A program made the translations under genes and the position numbers. From Magicicada septendecula (taxonomy: Eukaryota > Arthropoda > Insecta > Hemiptera > Cicadidae): a DNA stretch of 64,000 nucleotides. The stretch covers positions 149,259,574 to 149,323,573 of the forward strand of contig CM068369.1 of the NCBI GenBank assembly GCA_034769895.1, given 5' to 3'. The notes under the pieces were generated by a model. The model ran no database searches. It saw only the letters and a program-made list of their open reading frames with translations, and was not told where the DNA came from. Below are positions 57,234 through 64,000 of this stretch, in pieces (the first letter of the stretch is position 1; the number at the start of each line of letters is the position of its first letter).

Positions 57234-60200
57234 TAATCCTCGTCAAATATTAAAATTCACATAAAACACATAAAAACACATTTGCACATATTGTAATAAA
57301 ATATAATAGATTAGATATTGATTGAGTTTGTGTGTTCTTAATTGGTGTGGCTCTCGACGTCTTACTGGCCTGAAACACTTCCTTAAGTTTCCCAGCTGGT
57401 CGAGTCCCAATGGTAGCAAGACCGGTCGAGTAGCGTAATGTTGATGAAGAAATATATGTTCAGCTCCACCAAAAGTTTCAAATCAAAAATTGTTGTTTTG
57501 AAGAAAAAAAAAATATGTGTTTAAAAAAAATATATAATTAAAAAAATTATAATTTTATTAATTAATTAATTATAATCAATTAATTAATAGAGTGTTGCGA
57601 GGTTTCAAAAAGTGTAACACTCTTCTGAAAAATTTTATTGAAGTTCTGGTATATTTTAAATAAACTACCACCACTCATAAGATTGTCTCCAGGACAGTCG
57701 ATACTTGTTTACCTTTTATGTTTTTTAGGTTATATTCACTTATAGGTGGTAAAGTCCTGGTAGATTGTTAATTAGAATTATATTAGTGGTTATTAGTAAT
57801 ATTTATGAAATAAAGAACTATTTAGTGTTGAAAAGTATTAATGTTTTATTAGTTATGGCAATATTGACTCTTATCGATTTATAATATCGATTCTCAGGAT
57901 ATCGAAAAAGTTACAAAATATATTATATAAAAATCATACAGGGTTCTTTAAACAGCCAATTATTATCAAAGTCAGAGAAATCGGGCTAATATTTAAAAAG
58001 TATAACGTTACGACAAATTAATAATTATTACTAAATACAGACATTGAATAGAAAATAATATAATTGTTTTCACCAACAGCTGACGTGAGCACTGCAGCAT
58101 TGGAATTGTAAAAGAAAGATGGCTGCCGTCAAACTGGTCCAAATGTTGCTCGATTCTGCTACGTTCCGAATGATGTATTTTCTGGCAGTATTCCTGTTCT
58201 GGTGTCTGCAAATCTCTTGTTAAATGTTGTGTAGTGCCTGGTGTAATGTTTCTGGGTTGTATTTTGTGTCTCTGTGTAATTATAAGTTCAAACACTTTTC
58301 CCTATTCCGACACTAATACGGTTATTGTATTATACAGTTTTCTGGTGTTTTGTGGTGTTTTTCGGAGTAGATATGTATCGTTCAGTGTTATTTAGTGTTT
58401 CTTGATTGTTTCTGTCATAATGTGAGAGTTCTAGAAGTATTTTGTAAGCCACTCGCGATTCACAAAAAACGTACTATTCACTCGCTTGACATTACCTTTG
58501 TCAGTTAGGTTAGATTCGACACAAAACGCTCGTCATATTAACCGTTCGAATACCAATAATCGACTATCTTATTTCCTCCAGTTTCAATGAAACTCTTAGC
58601 CAATATAATATTATTCTTAACATTGTTCAAATATATTTTCATATCCTGTGCATATATAATAATTCACTATATGATTGCCTAAACTTTGGTTATTTATCAA
58701 TTTTATTTACTAGATGTTATTTAAATTAATCTTTCAGTTCATTCTGGTTATTTTAAGAATAAATAATGCCGTTTTATAGTGTTTTCTGTCCAAAATTAGT
58801 AATTTTACTTTCATTTTTGGTATTCTCTGAAAAGTCAAAACATCTCCAAAATTTACTTCCTGTTATTATGTAAATTCAGCCATTTTATCAGTTATATTTA
58901 ATATTAATCATCTTATATTGTATTAAAAAGGTTTATATTCCCTTATTTTCTTGTAATTAACTGAATTAGTTGTATTCTGAAACATTATTCTGGAATATAT
59001 GACTCCCATGTCTAAATTTCTGAGTTTAGTCATTTTCATTTTTATTTATAATTCTGAATATAATTTATTAAAATCTTTCTAAATGGTATGTGCAATTATA
59101 TGGCTTGATCTCAAGTTTATTTTGTCTAAATCCCTTTTGTTTATTTGCATTTAAATGAGTAATTTCTCTGTTTTAATGAAATTTGGTTTTCTTTCTCTGG
59201 CCTATGATTTTTTAACAATTTTTTCTTACAAAATATTTTACAAACAATATATGATGTGTGATACCCTCTCTGACTTTTAAATATAGTCTTATAAACTAAA
59301 CATTTTTCCAAATTACACAATAACAATGAGTATTGGTTACAATACCAATAACAGTTAAACAAATAAAGAATATTTTTTAAATAAATAGTTGTCTTCAACC
59401 TTCAGGCATTTTACAACAAAATCCTTATTTCTAACATGGAAATACGGTTCACAAAAAAGGTTTTTTTTTTTTTACTAACTCAAGTCTTAATTACTTCCTA
59501 CTATTTACAAGTAGTAATTATTTTTATAGTTCTGATGTTAGTTGTATCAGACCCAAACAAATGGCCTTATATCTAACACATTTTTAAACATTCTTACACT
59601 ATATACATAAAAACCTTATATCTATATTCTTGTTGCTAACTATTATTATAAGTGGGATTCTACAGTTTTTATACCGTCTTTTACACATTGTCTTTGGGGA
59701 ATTGTACCCTGTCATAAATAAATAAATAGAATAAATTGTTCAAAAAGTATTATGAAAGCTGTTTTTTTCTTTTTTCATACAAAACAAAATGTTATTTTAA
59801 ACAGATTTATGTCTTATAAGTAACATATTCTCACAGTACACATTTCAAGTCATTGAAAATTGCATATTTCATTGTATTCAATGTTTGTGATTGCCAAGAA
59901 TGAAACACAAGGTTTATTTTCTATAATACCCAAAACTATCACTGGTTCACTTTGCACTTTTTTATATTATGTTATTGCTAAGTGGTCGTATAGTCTTATT
60001 AACATAATAAATTGGTTAGTGTTTTACAATGGAGATTTGTTCCATGGGTACTATATTATTGTTTCATCTTAGTTCACAGGCAACTTTTACTTTATACACT
60101 TCTCTCTCTTAAATTTATATACATGTGGTTTTCATTTCGTTATACTTTTATTGGTTAATGATTTATTTTGGAGGTATGGGGATTTGGGTGTCTTTTATAA

Positions 60201-61979
60201 GAGCATGACATCTTCTTCATGATGCTGCCTTCTTCTTCTATCTTCTGTCTTCTTTTCTCCTGCCTTCTGGGACTGGTATCTTCTCCATCTTCTTCTTGAT
60301 GCCATCAGGTTTCTTGGGATCTTCTCCATCTTCTTCTTGATTTTTAGAAATACATCACCTGTATTGGTTGATCTTGGCTTATTTTAGGGTTTCTATTCTA
60401 TTTATTCTTCCTCGTTGTGGGTTTGGTCATATTCTGTACTGCTTGGTTATTCACTTTCTTACCTTCCTGGTTTATACCTTGAAAACCTTTGGTTATGAGA
60501 CTGGTTTTGGATGACTCATCACTAGTAACTCCTTTTATTTGAACTTGTATTTTTTTAAAAATAATAATGATTCCTTTCCACAGTTGCTATGAATTAATCT
60601 ATTTATATTAAACTTAATGCTTTCTTCCAAATTTAAGTGTTATAACTTTATTATTCTAATGATCAATTGCCATTCAATATTATGCATACATCTGTCACGC
60701 TACAGATTGCTCTCCTCCAGAAGTAATTATTTCAGACATGTTTATGGATGAAATAATTTCTTATGATAATTTCATCATTTCTTGTAATTCATTTTCTTCT
60801 CCATTTTTATATCGACTTTCTTATATTAGAGTTTAATTAATTTTATATATATAGTTACTTGTTTTACTACTGATCCTTTTCGGATAGTTAGTGTCTTCTG
60901 AGATATATTATTATTGTAATAAATTTTCTTTCTTTATCAACTTCGTGTTGTATCCTTGGGATATTAATTCCCTAACATTCCCTATCACGTGGGCTGGGGC
61001 AGATCAGAGGGGCACTGTACGCTACTTCTCTTCTGGCCATACACCACTTCTATAAATTGAGTACAGAGGCATATCCATCCCTGCTCAAAAAACATAATGC
61101 TGCTGGAATTATCTTCAGTCAGTCATCGAATAAATAAATAAAAAGTAGTCTCATTTTCGACTAATAAAAATATCTTTGGATTCTCCACTTCGTAGTCTCT
61201 CAGATTATCTCACATTTTCTATCTTAATAAATCTTCATAATTATTATTATACTCATTATATATAGATTTTTTCAAAACTCTTAACTTGTCTGATATATTT
61301 ATTTTTATTATGATTGAAAACCTTTCTTTTAATAATTCTGGTTACTGTTTACAGTGTAACTCTCTTTTTTCTCCATCTGAATTCTCTTTATACTTTCTTC
61401 TGGTTACTCATAGTATTAGTATGGTCTTTATATATAGTCTTTCGTATTCATTATTTGAATGGTCTTAATATATTAAATTTAATTTTTTAACATTGTATCT
61501 TTACATTAAATATTCAGGTTGTTCTATTGATCATTTTATTTAAACATTTTGGTTCTTTCCTTTTTCTTAGAAAGTTATTAATCCGCCTTCGCATTCATTA
61601 ACATTAATTCATTTATATTATATTTCATGTGGTATTTCTTCTCTTTGCATTTCATATAGGTCTTATTATTATCATTTGTTCAAAATCATCGTCTCCATTT
61701 GTTTGGTATGAGTTGTTCTTCTTTGCTCTTAATTAACTGTTTTCATTATCGTTTCATAAGTAATTAGTCCCTTTGCTTCCAAATTTTTTCTTTTCTTGCA
61801 TATTACACTCTTTTTCGTTATTCTTCTCTACTCCTTCAAATGCTATTGTGAATATCTAGCATTTATTCTGGATTAAAATTAATTCTTCTTTTCTGAATTA
61901 ATCACTTTATTTTCTTCTCAATTCAATTATAATTGACACATAATTATTTTTTGGAACTTGGTTAGTTTTAATGTAAAGT
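57234..61979. other. AT- and T-rich intergenic DNA
   Basis: No gene or transposon domain is recognised in 4.7 kb. Poly-T runs and CTTCTTC-rich simple sequence (60210-60345) only. A G-rich patch with a CACGTG E-box lies near 60985. Confidence 0.4.
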
Positions 61980-62830
61980 TCAAACTATTCTTTTTATTTA
62001 ATTGAAAAATATTTCTCATAAATCCTTGTAATATGTTGATCTTATCTTGTTTCAAAGTACTGACGTTCTATCAACATTCAAATTCTGTTTAATTCATTTA
62101 TTCCCAGAATTGTTTCATTCAGAATTGTTTATAGTAATGTGATCTTACTATTATTTCTGAATGTTTCGGTATTTCTCCAAATTCAAATTCTTCTTAATTA
62201 TTTACCATAAAGTTTTCTCATAAACTTAGTTATAGTAAGTTGGTCTTACTTCATTTTTAAATTTTCCGTATATTAAATCCAAAAGTCCTTTCTTCTTAAT
62301 TCTTCCAAAATGTTTTTCTCATAATTCAGTGGTAGTAAGCTGTGCTTGCTTAATTTTAAATTTTTTAATATTAAGTTCAAAATTCTCTCTCTTTCTCTTT
62401 CTTCCATAAAGTTTTGTTCTAAATTATCAGGTTGTAGTAAGATGTACTTACTCAATTTTAAATTTTTGTAATTATATTTTAATTCAAAAGTCTTTCTTTT
62501 TCTTTCTTCCATAAAGTTCGTTCCAAAATTATTAGGTTGTAGTAAGATGTACTTACCCAATTTTAAATTTTTATAAATATATTTCAATTCAAAAGTCTTT
62601 CTTTTTCTTTCTTCCATAAAGTTTGTTCCAAAATTATCAGGTTGTAAGTTGTTCTTACATATTTTAGAATTTTTTAAATTAATATATAGTTCAAAATTCA
62701 AAATTCTCTCTCTTTCTCTTTCTTCTATAAAGTTTGTTCCAAAATTATCAGGTTGTAAGTTGTTCTTACATATTTTAGAATTTTTTAAATACAAAAATAT
62801 TAAGTTCAAAATTCAAAACTCCCAACTCAT
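61980..62830. repeat. Degenerate tandem repeat, unit about 101-109 bp
   Basis: Units contain a (G)TTGTAGTAAG-(A/C)TGT-(A)CTTAC anchor (near 62228, 62330, 62431, 62535, 62641, 62750), an AATTTTAAATTTTT block and TTTCTTCCATAAAG-TTTGTTC. Copies become less similar towards the left. A minus-strand open frame (62273-62809) crosses the units with a repeated LQPDNFGTNFMEER peptide; it probably reflects the repeat rather than a gene. Confidence 0.75.
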
Positions 62831-63265
62831 TCTTCATAATATTTCTTCATAGAAGCTTGATTGTACACTCCTTTGATTTTTCCTGAAACGATTTCCTTCA
62901 ACTCATATGTATTGTTATGCTTATCATTTACCACAACATATGGTTACATATTGTACTCTACACTGGACCATATTATTTATACTTTAATAATTTGATTTTC
63001 ACTTTTTCTTTTCTTATAAATTTTCTTTTCTTTTATATACCCAGGAAGATGGACGATTTTCTTTATGTCGTTCCATTATTCATATTCTTATTTGTCATGT
63101 TCATTTTCTTAAATAGTCTTCATTCATAAAACCCAGTTTTGTTTCTATGTTTATTCTCCATATCATTTCCTTTCAATGATATTTATTCCGTCTCCTTCAC
63201 CGTTGTTTTTCGCCGTAGTCGGTTATCATGGTATCCGTCCCTTTTCTTGATGTCGTGTGGCATTT
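62831..63265. other. AT-rich segment between tandem repeat and gag-like frame
   Basis: No intact reading frame is seen. Downstream of the gag-like stop there is no protease or reverse transcriptase where a complete retroelement would have one. Confidence 0.35.
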
Positions 63266-64000
63266 GTGTTAACCAGGGTCCATCATCTCAATTGCTCTTA
63301 TAAAATTTACCCTAGGGCGCGACACTCGGTTATTATTTTTGCTATTATTGTTATTACTAAAATTATTATGATGGTAATTTCGGTTAGGTGGGTAAGGTCT
63401 GTCACCATTATTGTTAGGATATGGATTTCTCTGACTGTAGGGGACATTATTATGTTGATAAAAATTGTTTCTATTGTTTGGATAGGGGTTGTCATTCCTA
63501 ACGCCGTTAAAATTTCCGTTAAACTGGTTATTACGCGGCGGGTTGTTAGGGCCGTCGTAATTACTGGGCTGGTTCCGGTTACTTGTATGGTTATTGCCGT
63601 TATTGGTATATGTATTCGGCCTTGCTTCTGGTCTCTCATTTCTCTTCCTGCTCTGCCGATAATACTCCTCGTTTTCGTATCCTTCTAATAACTCGGTCAT
63701 CGCCTGGATCGTCTTGATCTGGCTGCCTCTCCGGGCCCTGATAATGTCCTCATCATAATGATACGATATCTTGTTCACTAAACATTCTTCTGGGATTGCT
63801 GGCTCGAGGTGTTTTGCCATGCACACCTTCCCCAAGAAATATGCCGTCATACTGCTACCTAATTGTGCCCTGTATCTTCCATTACAAATATTGTCACGGA
63901 TCAAGTTCTGGGTGGTCTCAGACCAGTATTTTGTCTTAAACATTTTCCGGAACTGTTGGTAGTCGGGAATTTCACTCCGGTTGGCCATCCACCAATTATC
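63266..64000 (-). CDS. Gag-like protein of an LTR retrotransposon, partial at the right edge
   Basis: The frame enters from the right edge and ends with TAA at 63268-63266. The visible N-terminal part (about 110 residues) has the retroviral gag capsid pattern: FRKMFKTKYWSETTQNLIRD, GRYRAQLGSSMTAYFLGKV and a LEPAIPEE...LVNKISYHY block. After a basic segment (RQSRKRNERP) there is a long Asn/Pro/Arg/Tyr-rich low-complexity tail, followed by a short basic end (VSRPRVNFIRAIEMMDPG). No zinc knuckle is visible. The Asn-rich tail may serve RNA binding or assembly. Confidence 0.6.

Noticed and set aside
58008..58295. 95-codon minus-strand frame
   Set aside because: No start context, no recognisable motif, isolated in AT-rich DNA.
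63257..63688. 143-codon plus-strand hydrophobic frame
   Set aside because: It is antisense to the Asn-rich gag-like tail; the Ile/Val richness comes from complementing Asn and Tyr codons.

Overview
The window is insect-like (at least arthropod-like) AT-rich chromosomal DNA. Its left fifth is a nearly intact endogenous virus of the Maverick/Polinton type (adintovirus-like). Positions 1-13700 carry a compact, intronless gene set: a retroviral-type integrase with chromodomain, an FtsK/HerA-like packaging ATPase, an adenain-like protease, a penton-like minor capsid protein, a hexon-like major capsid protein, a parvovirus-type phospholipase A2 protein, a fibre-like repeat protein and a DUF8207-like protein. 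The protein-primed DNA polymerase expected in such elements is not in the window and should lie to the left of position 1. The right end is inside the window, with a tentative terminus at 13700.

Most viral genes are packed on the minus strand with stop/start overlaps of a few bases. In the minus direction the order is: matrix metalloproteinase, an 88-residue protein, two overlapping IAP-like (BIR) genes, a repeat-bearing regulatory gap, integrase, ATPase, DUF8207-like protein, fibre, PLA2, protease, penton, a 52-residue protein, major capsid, and two tandem paralogues. Two plus-strand genes at the far left converge on this unit. The right-hand accessory module (metalloproteinase plus IAP-like proteins) is what one would expect of a virus that breaks down insect tissue barriers and blocks apoptosis. 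Outside it lie a candidate RNA polymerase III gene and a terminal region with 13 exact nuclear-receptor half-sites. Three core genes look damaged or unusual: the fibre gene has a frameshift, the protease has no in-frame AUG and lies in the -1 frame of the PLA2 gene across a 12-A tract, and the protease has Gln where the catalytic His is expected.

From 13.7 kb to the right edge the window is repeat-rich host DNA with no confidently identified host gene. It holds remnants of many transposon classes: a pogo/Tigger-like transposase pseudogene (17.9-19.0 kb), an internally deleted CGGBP1-like hAT element (23.3-25.8 kb), Penelope-like fragments with a GIY-YIG endonuclease (30.4-31.3 and 35.0-35.5 kb), an RTE-like element in a divergent (twin-priming-like) arrangement (31.3-32.25 kb), a Ginger/KRBA2-like DNA transposon (42.3-43.8 kb), a GC-rich Jockey-like LINE (45.8-49.6 kb), and a gag-like reading frame running off the right edge (63.3-64 kb).

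A second theme is hammerhead-ribozyme-like sequence. Nine sites with the CUGAUGA/stem II/GAAAC arrangement, intact or decayed, occur between 16 and 57 kb. They mark ends of Penelope-like fragments, a repeat family with a 165-bp internal satellite (15.5-16.3 and 37.7-39.8 kb), and an inverted-repeat element at 53.3-53.8 kb. Long microsatellites (TC, GA, TG, AC, GAA) punctuate the rest.
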